Source: SZUA-430 sp040381215
Lineage (GTDB): Bacteria > Pseudomonadota > Alphaproteobacteria > Micropepsales > Micropepsaceae
Direction: 5' to 3'
DNA: 64,000 bases
Assembly (NCBI GenBank): GCA_040381215.1
Contig: JBEIHO010000002.1
Coordinates: 1-64,000 of the forward strand
How positions within the stretch are numbered: the first letter of the stretch is position 1; every line of letters starts with the position of its first letter. A program made the position numbers and the translations under genes. Shown here in pieces: positions 33,336 to 41,223 of this stretch. The notes beneath the pieces were generated by a model, which was not told the DNA's origin, did not search any database, and worked only from the letters and a program-made list of their open reading frames with translations.

Positions 33336-36278
33336 GTGGCCCGGGGACAACCGAACAAGCCTTCGATGCACAAGAAGATATCCATCCGGGGAGCGCGCGA
33401 GCACAACCTCAAGAACGTCGATGTCGACATCCCGCGTGACCAGCTGGTCGTGATGACAGGCCTGTCGGGTTCGGGGAAATCCTCGCTGGCCTTCGACACG
33501 ATCTACGCCGAAGGGCAGCGGCGCTATGTCGAGAGCCTGTCGGCCTATGCGCGCCAGTTCCTCGAGTTGATGCAGAAGCCCGATGTCGACCACATCGAGG
33601 GCCTGTCGCCCGCGATCTCGATCGAGCAGAAGACGACGTCGCGCAACCCGCGCTCGACGGTGGGCACGGTCACCGAGATCTACGACTATCTGCGCCTGCT
33701 GTTTGCGCGCGTCGGCGTGCCCTACTCGCCTGCGACGGGATTGCCGATCGAGAGCCAGACCGTCAGCCAGATGGCCGACCGCGTGCTGGCGCTGCCGGAA
33801 GGCACGCGGCTCTACCTGCTTGCGCCCATCGTGCGTGGGCGCAAGGGCGAGTACCGCAAGGAACTTGTGGACCTGCAGAAGCGCGGCTTCCAGCGCGTGA
33901 AGGTGGACGGGGCCTATCACGAGATCGACAAGGTGCCGGCGCTCGACAAGAAGCTCAAGCACGACATCGACGTGGTCGTGGACCGCATCGCCGTGCGCCC
34001 CGACCTTGGCAACCGCTTGCCGGACAGCCTCGAGCAGGCACTGGGCCTCGCCGACGGGATTGCCGTCGTCGAGTTTGCCGACCGCAAGACCAAGGATGGC
34101 GACCCTGAACGTCTGATCTTCTCGGCCAGGTTCGCCTGCCCCGTCTCCGGCTTCACGATCCCGGAGATCGAGCCGCGCCTGTTCTCCTTCAACTCGCCGC
34201 ATGGCGCCTGCCCGAAATGCGACGGCCTTGGCACGCAGATGTTCTTCGACGAGGCGCTGATCGTGCCGGACGAGAACGTGTCGCTGAAGGAAGGGGCGAT
34301 CGCGCCGTGGTCCAAGACCACATCGACGCTCTATGGACAGACGCTCGAGGCGATCGCGCGCCACTACAAATTCCCGACGTCGGTTGCTTGGAAGGACCTG
34401 CCACGCAAGGCGCGCGACATCGTGCTGCGTGGTTCGGGAGAGGACGTGATCGCCTTCGTCTATGACGACGGCATGCGGCGCTATGAGACGAAGAAGACCT
34501 TCGAGGGCGTGATCCCGAACCTCGAGCGGCGCTATCGCGAGACGGACTCGGCCTGGATGCGCGAGGAGCTCGAGAAATTCAAGGACCAGAGCCGCTGCGA
34601 GGCGTGCGACGGGTTCCGCCTCAAGCCCGAGGCGCTGGCAGTCAAGATCGGCGGCAAACACGTGGGCGAGGTCTGCGACCTCTCGATCCGTGCGGCGGAT
34701 GAGTGGTTCCGCACCATCGATGCCAAATTCAATTCCAAGCAGAAGGAAATCGCCGCGCGCATCCTCAAGGAGATCCGCGAGCGGCTGCGCTTCCTCAACG
34801 ATGTCGGGCTTGAGTACCTGACGCTGTCACGCGGGTCGGGCACGCTTTCGGGCGGCGAGAGCCAGCGCATCAGGCTCGCCTCGCAGATCGGTTCGGGGCT
34901 GACGGGCGTGCTCTATGTGCTCGACGAGCCCTCGATCGGGCTGCACCAGCGCGACAACCAGCGCCTGCTCGACACGCTGCGCCGCCTGCGCGACCTGGGC
35001 AATACGGTGGTCGTGGTCGAACATGACGAGGACGCCATCCGCACCGCCGACCATGTCATCGACATGGGTCCGGGCGCGGGCATCCATGGCGGCGAGATCG
35101 TGGCGGAAGGCACGCCCGAGGAGATCATGCGCAACCCGGCCAGCCTGACGGGGCAATATCTTGTGGGCCTCAGGCAGATCCCGGTTCCGTCCGAACGGCG
35201 CAAGGGCAATGGCAAGTCGATCAGGATCGTCGGTGCGCGTGGCAACAATCTGCGCAACGTGTCGGCAGAGATCCCGCTCGGCACGTTCTGCTGCATCACG
35301 GGCGTTTCAGGTGGTGGAAAGTCGACGCTGATCATCGAAACACTATTCAAGGCGGCGGCACGCCGGCTGAATGGCGCGCGCGAGACCCCTGCCCCGCACG
35401 AGCGCATCGAGGGCCTGCAGCATCTCGACAAGGTGATCGACATCGACCAGTCGCCCATCGGACGCACGCCGCGCTCGAACCCGGCTACTTATACCGGTGC
35501 CTTCACGCCGATCCGCGACTGGTTTGCGGGCCTGCCCGAGGCCAAGGCGCGCGGCTATGAGGCGGGACGCTTCTCGTTCAACGTCAAGGGCGGACGCTGC
35601 GAGGCCTGCCAGGGCGACGGCGTCATCAAGATCGAGATGCACTTCCTGCCCGACGTCTATGTCCAGTGCGATGTGTGCCAGGGGCAGCGCTACAATCGCG
35701 AGACGCTGGAGGTGAAGTTCAAGGACAAGTCGATTGCCGAGGTGCTCGACATGACGGTCGAGGATGCGGCCGACTTTTTCCGCTCGGTGCCCAGCATTGC
35801 CGAGAAGATGGATACGCTCAAGCGCGTGGGCCTCACCTATATCAAGGTGGGCCAGCAGGCCACGACGCTGTCGGGTGGCGAGGCGCAGCGCGTGAAGCTG
35901 TCGAAGGAACTCTCACGCCGCTCGACGGGCCGCACGCTCTATATCCTCGACGAACCCACGACGGGCCTGCACTTCGATGACGTACGCAAGCTGCTCGACG
36001 TGCTGCACGAGCTTGTCGCGCAGGGCAACTCGGTCGTGGTCATCGAGCACAACCTGGAAGTCATCAAGACCGCCGACTGGATCATCGACCTCGGCCCCGA
36101 AGGCGGCGATGGCGGTGGCGAGATCGTGGCGGCGGGAACGCCGGAGGACGTGGCAAAGGTCGCCCGGTCCCACACGGGGCAGTTCCTTAAGCCCCTGCTG
36201 AAGAAGGTCGGCAAACCGGCCGCAGCAACTGCGCCAGCGTCCGGAGGCCGCGGCAAGCGCGTGCGGGCGGCGGAGTAG
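33336..36278 (+). CDS. uvrA: Excinuclease ABC subunit A
   Basis: Damage-recognition ATPase of nucleotide excision repair, 980 residues. Two ABC modules are present: Walker A motifs GLSGSGKSSL (near 45) and GVSGGGKSTL (near 660), signatures LSGGESQRIRLAS and LSGGEAQRVKLSK, and Walker B LYVLDEPSIGLH and LYILDEPTTGLH. Zinc-finger cysteine pairs are seen as CPKCDGLG, CEACDGF, CEACQGDG and CDVCQGQRYN. The start is GTG 33336, with GGAG about 11 bases upstream; ATG 33366 would trim ten residues. The C-terminus has an Ala/Arg-rich tail. Confidence 0.97.
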   Translation: MARGQPNKPSMHKKISIRGAREHNLKNVDVDIPRDQLVVMTGLSGSGKSSLAFDTIYAEGQRRYVESLSAYARQFLELMQKPDVDHIEGLSPAISIEQKTTSRNPRSTVGTVTEIYDYLRLLFARVGVPYSPATGLPIESQTVSQMADRVLALPEGTRLYLLAPIVRGRKGEYRKELVDLQKRGFQRVKVDGAYHEIDKVPALDKKLKHDIDVVVDRIAVRPDLGNRLPDSLEQALGLADGIAVVEFADRKTKDGDPERLIFSARFACPVSGFTIPEIEPRLFSFNSPHGACPKCDGLGTQMFFDEALIVPDENVSLKEGAIAPWSKTTSTLYGQTLEAIARHYKFPTSVAWKDLPRKARDIVLRGSGEDVIAFVYDDGMRRYETKKTFEGVIPNLERRYRETDSAWMREELEKFKDQSRCEACDGFRLKPEALAVKIGGKHVGEVCDLSIRAADEWFRTIDAKFNSKQKEIAARILKEIRERLRFLNDVGLEYLTLSRGSGTLSGGESQRIRLASQIGSGLTGVLYVLDEPSIGLHQRDNQRLLDTLRRLRDLGNTVVVVEHDEDAIRTADHVIDMGPGAGIHGGEIVAEGTPEEIMRNPASLTGQYLVGLRQIPVPSERRKGNGKSIRIVGARGNNLRNVSAEIPLGTFCCITGVSGGGKSTLIIETLFKAAARRLNGARETPAPHERIEGLQHLDKVIDIDQSPIGRTPRSNPATYTGAFTPIRDWFAGLPEAKARGYEAGRFSFNVKGGRCEACQGDGVIKIEMHFLPDVYVQCDVCQGQRYNRETLEVKFKDKSIAEVLDMTVEDAADFFRSVPSIAEKMDTLKRVGLTYIKVGQQATTLSGGEAQRVKLSKELSRRSTGRTLYILDEPTTGLHFDDVRKLLDVLHELVAQGNSVVVIEHNLEVIKTADWIIDLGPEGGDGGGEIVAAGTPEDVAKVARSHTGQFLKPLLKKVGKPAAATAPASGGRGKRVRAAE

Positions 36279-36329
36279 GCTCCAAGCGACAGCGCAGTGT
36301 GACCCGATTGGACTTTTGACCGACGAGGG

Positions 36330-36375
36330 CCTGGTGGATCAGCGCGCACTGGACCACCAGGATGCTTCAAGCATC
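36330..36375 (+). terminator. Double hairpin after uvrA (possible terminator)
   Basis: CCTGGTGG/CCACCAGG (36330-36337 with 36354-36361) is followed by GATGCT-TCA-AGCATC (36361-36375). The downstream tract is C-rich (CCCTGCCCC) with few T residues, so termination strength is doubtful. Confidence 0.4.
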
Positions 36376-36413
36376 CCTGCCCCTCCGTCTCTCATCTCCC
36401 CACAATAAATCCC

Positions 36414-36555
36414 GTCATGGCCAGGGGCGTGGCAGCGCAGCCCGGCCACCCAGAGGATCCTCGGTGTTGCTGCAGGGCGCGGGGTGGGCTTCAGCGATGT
36501 TGGTGTCCGCGGTCCCTGGGTGGCTGGTTCGCACTGCCGCGCGACCAGCCATGAC
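36414..36555. repeat. 142-bp palindromic dispersed repeat, copy A
   Basis: Ends are inverted: GTCATGGCC at the left and a near match GCCATGAC at the right, extendable by one C/G. Each end forms its own hairpin around a central segment with CCACCCAGAGGATCCTCGG. It is the same length as copy B and identical at 131 of 142 positions by my count. Non-coding and too short to encode a transposase; it resembles REP/BIME- or MITE-type elements. No target-site duplication could be made out. Confidence 0.85.
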
Positions 36556-36572
36556 GGTATTTTTGTGTGAAG

Positions 36573-36627
36573 GGGGATGGAGCGGGGATGGAGCGGGGAT
36601 GGAGCGGGGATGGAGCGGGGATGGAAC
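36573..36627 (+). repeat. 11-bp tandem repeat, five units
   Basis: Five head-to-tail units of GGGGATGGAGC; the last ends in AAC. The period is 11, so it would keep no reading frame, and it lies between the two 142-bp repeats. Slipped-strand expansion is likely, so the copy number may vary between strains. Confidence 0.9.
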
Positions 36628-36658
36628 CACACCGCGCAACTCATCGAACAAAAAACTC

Positions 36659-36800
36659 GTCATGGCCGGGTGCGCGGTAGCGCAGCCCGGCCACCCAGAG
36701 GATCCTCGGTGTTGCTGCAGGGCGCGGGGTGGGCTTCAGAAATGTTGGTGTCCGCGGTCACTGGGTGGCCGGTACGCACTGCCGTGCGACCGGCCATGAC
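36659..36800. repeat. 142-bp palindromic dispersed repeat, copy B
   Basis: Same length and orientation as copy A, with 11 differences. The terminal inverted repeats are perfect here: CGTCATGGCC starts at 36658 and its complement ends at 36801. Right-end hairpin: GGCCGGTACGCAC-TGCC-GTGCGACCGGCC with one bulge. Its right edge coincides with the point where the DUF3089 homology stops. Confidence 0.87.
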
Positions 36801-37158
36801 GTAGATCTGTGCGTCGGTTCGTTGTCGCATCGTCCAGTGAAGCGTTCCACATCGTGTTGGAAAAGAACGATGTGGGGTGAATGAAGAAGACATCCACAGC
36901 GGCCGATGCAGGGTCGGCCAGGGCAACGTTGAGTGGTGCAACATCGGAAGGGTCGCTGGAGGTCTCGGGTGTCGCAGCCCAGTTGGCAGCCTGTCCATAG
37001 TCGGGCGCCGGGGGCGCCTTTGCTGCATCAAATGGTCCGTCTGGCGCATGTGCGGATATCAGCGCAACAGCCAGCATGGCTTCGGCCCGGAAAATCCATC
37101 CCGCAATACCCAGCCCGGCGAAGATCAAAAAAAGCACTGCCAAGACAAACCTGCCCAT
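36801..37158 (-). pseudogene. DUF3089-family gene, N-terminal fragment only
   Basis: From ATG 37158 the frame encodes an N-terminal membrane anchor (MGRFVLAVLFLIFAGLGIAG) and then about 100 residues like the start of DUF3089 (lysophospholipase-like) proteins: DYGQAANWAATPE, VDVFFIHPTSFFSNTMWNAS and LDDATTNRRTD. The match ends at residue 119 or so, exactly where repeat copy B begins; the remaining two-thirds of the hydrolase, with its catalytic residues, is missing, and it is not on the far side of the repeats. So this is a broken gene. It lies 68 bp downstream of the LytTR gene, same strand. Confidence 0.7.
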
Positions 37159-37226
37159 GCAATTCAGCTCCAAAGTGTCAACTTCGATAGTTCGGCAATG
37201 CGCTCGGGTGAGACATTGAACACGAT

Positions 37227-38051
37227 TCAGTCCTTGAACCAGCCGGCTTCCCTGAGGTCGGCGATGAAGCCGCGGCTGACGGGGACCTCGATGTCGTTCA
37301 GGAGCAAGAGGGTCGTCTTGCCGGATGAGCGGTTCGCCGTCTTCACGGCCGCCCGGGCGACCCACCAGGAGCGGTGTGTGCGGGCGCCCGGCGTGTTGCC
37401 CATTTCGTTGGCAGCGTCTGCCAGCCGGAGCAGGATCAGTTCGCTGCCGGCCGGAGTGTGTACCCGGACATAGTGGTCTTCGGCCTCGAGGGCCAGGACC
37501 GGCTCGCCCCTCAGCTTCGGGCTGAGCCGGTTGGGGAGAGATGCCGGGATCGGGGCGGTGTCTACGGGCAGGGGGGAGGCAGCCTCCACACGCTTCCGAC
37601 GTTCCAGCAAAAGCGTCGACAGCATCGACATCATAAATGTGATGAGGCCCACGTAAAACAGCAGTGTGGTGCCGAGTGGCGCTGCGCCCGGGCCGAAAGC
37701 CAGCGCGGCCACGAAATGGACAATCACTGTCATTACAAGTGTGACGAGGAAGCCGTGGATCACGGCCCTGAGCAGGGGGCGGGTTTGCAGGTCGCGTGCG
37801 CTTTCCAGGGCAATGCCGAAAAGCAAACCAGCCATCGAGCCTGCGATCATCGTCGGGACCCAGAACATGAATCGGTAGGCGACAGGCGCCCCGAAGGATC
37901 CCAGCGGGCCCAGCAAGGCCAGGAGTACGCCCGGGATGGCGCCAAACAGGATCGCCCAGCCCAGCTCGTGAAGGAGCACCTGGCGCGTCATTCGCGAAGC
38001 GTGAGCTGCAACGGGCTGATTTTCGCGAATTTCTGATGGCAATTCACGCAT
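37227..38051 (-). CDS. Membrane-anchored LytTR-type transcription regulator
   Basis: From ATG 38051 it is 274 residues; ATG 37994 is another option, and the longest frame (38138) runs into the divergent gene. Four transmembrane segments occur in the N-terminal half (AILFGAIPGVLLALLGPLG, FWVPTMIAGSMAGLLFG, FLVTLVMTVIVHFVAA and LLFYVGLITFMMSMLS). The C-terminal 100 residues form a LytTR DNA-binding domain: VLALEAEDHYVRVHTPAGSE, RTHRSWWVARAAVK, IEVPVSRGFIADLREAGW. Such regulators usually control a neighbouring membrane protein; here a DUF2306 gene starts divergently 71 bp away. Confidence 0.85.
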   Translation of the reverse strand: MRELPSEIRENQPVAAHASRMTRQVLLHELGWAILFGAIPGVLLALLGPLGSFGAPVAYRFMFWVPTMIAGSMAGLLFGIALESARDLQTRPLLRAVIHGFLVTLVMTVIVHFVAALAFGPGAAPLGTTLLFYVGLITFMMSMLSTLLLERRKRVEAASPLPVDTAPIPASLPNRLSPKLRGEPVLALEAEDHYVRVHTPAGSELILLRLADAANEMGNTPGARTHRSWWVARAAVKTANRSSGKTTLLLLNDIEVPVSRGFIADLREAGWFKD

Positions 38052-38122
38052 CTGCGCCTGCGGCGGCTCCCGGACTGTAGTAGCTGCGTGAGCATGGCTT
38101 TCATGTTCACAGGGAGAGAGAA

Positions 38123-38725
38123 ATGACAGAAGTGACACGCGGTGCGCAACAGGTCAGGGCGCAGCAGGTCCGGCCCGATGGGGCGGTCTGGCAGTCGTTC
38201 GCCATCAGCCTGGTCTTCGGCGTACTGCTGACCCTGGGGATCACGGCCGTCTGGGTGATGACGCTTCCGGAAGCCCAAAGAACGGGCATGCTCGCTTATT
38301 GGTCATCCGTGCAGGTGCCGGCGCTTTCATTCAACGCAGCCCCGCTCTTGAAGGCACCAGTGTCGGTCCAGCTCCATGTGGCAGCTGCGGTCGTGGCCCT
38401 GTTCGTGGGCGCTGTCATCTTCCTCCTGCCGAAGGGCACCGGGTTCCACAGGCTCCTTGGATGGACCTGGGTCTCCTCGATGATCATCGTGGCGGCAACC
38501 TCCATCGCGATGATCGTTGACCTGCGGACCGGGATCAACGCGCTGCATGTGTTTACCGCGATCACGGTCATATCCCTGTGGGGCGGCCTGACGGCGATCC
38601 GCCGGGGGGACGTCAAGCGCCATGCCGGATCGATGATCGGCCTCTATGTGGGTGGGTTACTCATTGCCGGCGCGTTCGCGTTCATACCGGGACGCGTCAT
38701 GTGGGCCACCTTTTTCGGCGGGTAG
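38123..38725 (+). CDS. DUF2306 integral membrane protein
   Basis: A 200-residue polytopic membrane protein. After a Gln/Arg-rich N-terminus come about four hydrophobic segments. The DUF2306 landmark is VQLHVAAAVVALFVGAVIFL followed by GTGFHRLLGWTWV, with histidines that could bind a metal or haem. The rest (INALHVFTAITVISL, KRHAGSMIGLYVGGL) matches the family style. AGAGAGA lies just before the ATG. It faces the LytTR membrane regulator across a short divergent promoter region, so it is the likely target. Function unknown. Confidence 0.8.
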   Translation: MTEVTRGAQQVRAQQVRPDGAVWQSFAISLVFGVLLTLGITAVWVMTLPEAQRTGMLAYWSSVQVPALSFNAAPLLKAPVSVQLHVAAAVVALFVGAVIFLLPKGTGFHRLLGWTWVSSMIIVAATSIAMIVDLRTGINALHVFTAITVISLWGGLTAIRRGDVKRHAGSMIGLYVGGLLIAGAFAFIPGRVMWATFFGG

Positions 38726-38808
38726 GCCTATTTTTGTAGATGAGGGGATGGCGGATTGGGCGCGCATGATGCGCACGTGTGCCGTGCTGGCGCGCTGCAG
38801 TCGGGAGG

Positions 38809-39204
38809 TTATGCCAACCGCGCCATAAGCTCCGCCATCTCCGCACGCCATGGGGCCTTGCTGTCGCTTTGATCCCAGAGCTCCTGCAGCTCGGAACCTG
38901 CGATGATGCGTGCCATGGCTTTGCGGGCGAGAGGTGTCAGGGATTTTGCTTCGAGGCCGTGATCGGTGGCGAGCCAGACCTTGAGGTCGTCGGGGATCTT
39001 GGGTGATGGGCGGCCGTTCAGGCTGGCGACGATCTCGGCGGCGACAATTGCTTCCGCGCAATCGGAGGCTTCAAGATACTCGTCCTCGGCAAGAATACTG
39101 TCGAGGGTGTCGCGCAGCATCTCCAATGTCGGGGCCTGCGTGAAGGCGTCGAGCCAGTCGAGTGCGTCGTCGTTTGAAAAGCTGTCGGCGGCCCAGGCGC
39201 CCAT
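38809..39204 (-). CDS. DUF4259-domain protein
   Basis: A 131-residue cytoplasmic protein starting at ATG 39204, with GGGAG about 7 bases upstream. The N-terminus MGAWAADSFSNDDALDWLD matches DUF4259, and the rest is helical (CAEAIVAAEIVASLNGRPS, ELWDQSDSKAPWRAEM). The longer frame to 39330 adds residues without a start signal. The family has no known function. It is divergent from the FecR-domain gene. Confidence 0.8.
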   Translation of the reverse strand: MGAWAADSFSNDDALDWLDAFTQAPTLEMLRDTLDSILAEDEYLEASDCAEAIVAAEIVASLNGRPSPKIPDDLKVWLATDHGLEAKSLTPLARKAMARIIAGSELQELWDQSDSKAPWRAEMAELMARLA

Positions 39205-39393
39205 GTGCTTTGCTCCCTTGCCTCGGGAGTGGGGCTCATCCGCCGTGGGCGCGTCAAGGGCCAGCTTCCCCCCGGCGGCGCGGGGCCTTACCGGGCGGTA
39301 TCTGCGGCACCGGTTGAAGAAGGTCGCCAAACCTGCACAATCGGAGCGTCCGTCGGCCGGGGGCTGCGGACCAGGCCGGGAGAGATGCCTTCC

Positions 39394-40080
39394 ATGTACG
39401 TTTCGCGACGAAGCATGCTGCGCCTTGGCGCGGCCCAGGGTGTGATGATGCTCGCTGGCGTGGGGCTTGCGCTGGCGGATCCGGGCGTGGGTGCGATCGC
39501 GGCGCTCGAGAACGAGGCGTGGGGCACGCGGGTTGGCGCCGCTCGCGCAAGCCTGTCGATGGCGGCGTCGGTCTATCGCAACCAGAAGCTCGAGACCGGC
39601 GAGGACAGCGCGACGACGGTGAAGTTCGTCGACCAGTCGGAACTGTCGCTGGGGGCCAACGCCAACATGACCATTGACGACTATGTCTTTGCGGGTGCCA
39701 ACAGCCGCTCGTCGGTGATGCTGGCCAAGGGCGCGTTCCGGTTCCTGTCGGGGCAGATGCCCGAGAAGAACATGCGCATCAATACGCCGACGATCGGCAT
39801 CGGCATCCGCGGCACGGAGCTTGTGATCGATGTCTACGAGGATGGATCGACCGAGCTCAGCACGATCTCAGGCGCGGCCGAAGTCGTTTCGAATGTGACG
39901 CGCGAAGTGCTGTCGGTGCTGGCGGGCCAGTCGGTGCTGGCTGATGCCGAGGGTGTGTTCATCGGCGGCGTGCGCGACTATGTCCACCGCAAGGCGGAGG
40001 ACCTGATCCAGCGCGAGATCGACAAGCTGAAGTCGAGGTCACCGATCCCGCTGCCGGATATTCCAAATCCGTTCAGGTAG
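39394..40080 (+). CDS. Tat-exported FecR-domain protein
   Basis: A 228-residue periplasmic protein. The N-terminus carries a twin-arginine-type signal (SRRSMLRLGAAQGVMMLAG), unusual for FecR-domain proteins. The FecR-like beta region (about 70-160) contains QSELSLGANANMTIDDYVF and MRINTPTIGIGIRGTELVID. A second protein with the same core is encoded at 58008-58715. No sigma factor or TonB receptor gene adjoins it, so the classic FecIRA circuit does not apply. ATG 39385 is an alternative start, three codons upstream; ribosome-site spacing is ambiguous. Confidence 0.8.
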   Translation: MYVSRRSMLRLGAAQGVMMLAGVGLALADPGVGAIAALENEAWGTRVGAARASLSMAASVYRNQKLETGEDSATTVKFVDQSELSLGANANMTIDDYVFAGANSRSSVMLAKGAFRFLSGQMPEKNMRINTPTIGIGIRGTELVIDVYEDGSTELSTISGAAEVVSNVTREVLSVLAGQSVLADAEGVFIGGVRDYVHRKAEDLIQREIDKLKSRSPIPLPDIPNPFR

Positions 40081-40084
40081 GCGC

Positions 40085-40159
40085 CGGGTGAACTTCAGGC
40101 TGGATGGGGATCACGCCCCTTGCGTGGCCGGTTCGCACTGGCGCGCGACCGGCCATGAC
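40085..40159. repeat. Truncated copy C of the 142-bp repeat
   Basis: The last 35 bases or so (GTGGCCGGTTCGCACTGGCG onward, ending GGCCATGAC) match the right-end hairpin of copies A and B, and the preceding GGGTG..CTTCAG stretch aligns loosely with their middle. The left half is absent. It lies just after the FecR-domain gene and shows that the family is dispersed, not only tandem. Confidence 0.7.
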
Positions 40160-40185
40160 ATTGTGTTGGCTGATGAGGCTTGGCT

Positions 40186-41061
40186 TTACTCGGCCTTGGC
40201 CTGGTCGCCGCCGAGGGCGACGTAGGCGTTGCCGGCGATGCCGGCGTACAGGGCCATCTGGATGATACCGCTGATGAAGCCCAGTACCTGAACGGCCAGC
40301 CAGTTGTCGAACATGCCCGTCATGAACTCCTTTTGCCATTGCAGCATGGCCTGCTGGACAGCTTCGGGGTTGCCGGCCGATGCCAGGGTCATGATATCGG
40401 GGAACGTCGGCAGGCTCCCGCCCAGCACAAGTCCCGTCGCAAGCACTGTAAGCACAGTGAACGGCACGTAGACGAGCAGGAAGATCAGGAACAATCGCAA
40501 CGCATTGCCCTTGGTCAGTTCCCAGGCTCGTTCAACGCCCATGGTGTTTTCGGCGGCGATCACTGCAGGGATGATCGACAGTCTCAGCATTACCCACATG
40601 AGAACAAGCGCGATCACTGGCACAAGCGCGCCCACCAATGGCCCTGCGCCGGCAGCAGCAACAACGCCGGCTACCACGGCAAAGGCGAGGGCTGCGGCAA
40701 TGCCGGCGATCGTGAGCAGGGCGTAAACGCCGAGCAGCTTCAATTCGGCCATGCCGAACCAGACATAGAAAGCGCCAGCGGGGCGCTGGCCGAAGATCAC
40801 GACCCGCAGGAGGGCGATGGTCACCATGATGCCGGCAAGCGCGCTCACCAGGCTTATGACGATGCTCATCGGCGAGCCCTGGTCAGCTCCTGGCGACATC
40901 GCGCTGGCCATCGCGGCCTCGGCAACCTCGCGGCCGAACTGGAAGTTGACGGCGGCTACGGCGAGCATCGGAAGCCAGGCGATCTGCAGCACGGTTGCAA
41001 TGTCGCCGAGCAGGAACCCGTAGGTTCGCGAAACTGTTCGAAAAACGGGCACCTTAGGCAT
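40186..41061 (-). CDS. Polytopic inner-membrane protein of unknown function
   Basis: A 291-residue protein with about six hydrophobic segments (VISLVSALAGIMVTIALL, LLGVYALLTIAGIAAALAF, AGPLVGALVPVIALVLM, ALRLFLIFLLVYVPFTV among them) and a conserved-looking AENTMGVERAWELTKGNALR loop as in large alphaproteobacterial membrane-protein families without a function. The last helix precedes a short acidic tail. Start ATG 41061. It is divergent from phoD across 162 bp. Confidence 0.75.
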   Translation of the reverse strand: MPKVPVFRTVSRTYGFLLGDIATVLQIAWLPMLAVAAVNFQFGREVAEAAMASAMSPGADQGSPMSIVISLVSALAGIMVTIALLRVVIFGQRPAGAFYVWFGMAELKLLGVYALLTIAGIAAALAFAVVAGVVAAAGAGPLVGALVPVIALVLMWVMLRLSIIPAVIAAENTMGVERAWELTKGNALRLFLIFLLVYVPFTVLTVLATGLVLGGSLPTFPDIMTLASAGNPEAVQQAMLQWQKEFMTGMFDNWLAVQVLGFISGIIQMALYAGIAGNAYVALGGDQAKAE

Positions 41062-41183
41062 CAGAAATTCTCCTCCGGATCATACCACTCTAGCGCAGGT
41101 GGTCGCAGTCACCTATTGCAACTGAGCCGCACGGGTCGTGGATTTCCGGCTTGCGAGCAGGACGGCGGCCCGCAAGTGGGGTA

Positions 41184-41201
41184 CGCTCACGCAATTGTCA
41201 T
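41184..41201 (+). promoter_or_regulatory. Weak Pho-box-like repeat before phoD
   Basis: CGCTCAC-GCAA-TTGTCAT has the correct 7-4-7 spacing but only 11 of 14 consensus positions. It ends 22 bases before the phoD ATG, so a promoter using it would give a nearly leaderless message; the ATG does lack a good ribosome site. Tentative. Confidence 0.3.
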
Positions 41202-41223
41202 CTGAAGGCTGCAGTTCTCGTCC

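Larger units (their letters stand above)
36279..36802. other. 524-bp repeat-rich intergenic region
   Basis: Between uvrA and a truncated DUF3089 gene. It contains uvrA 3' hairpins (36330-36375), two copies of a 142-bp palindromic repeat (36414-36555 and 36659-36800) and a 5 x 11-bp tandem repeat (36573-36627). The open frames across it run through the repeats in several frames and are not believed to be genes. Confidence 0.85.

Noticed and set aside
36573..36627. Short tandem array as a CRISPR
   Set aside because: Units are 11 bp with no unique spacers and no cas genes are present.
36362..36804. Open frames running through the 142-bp repeats
   Set aside because: Their sequence is just the repeat and the 11-bp array translated; the same phrases recur in different frames.
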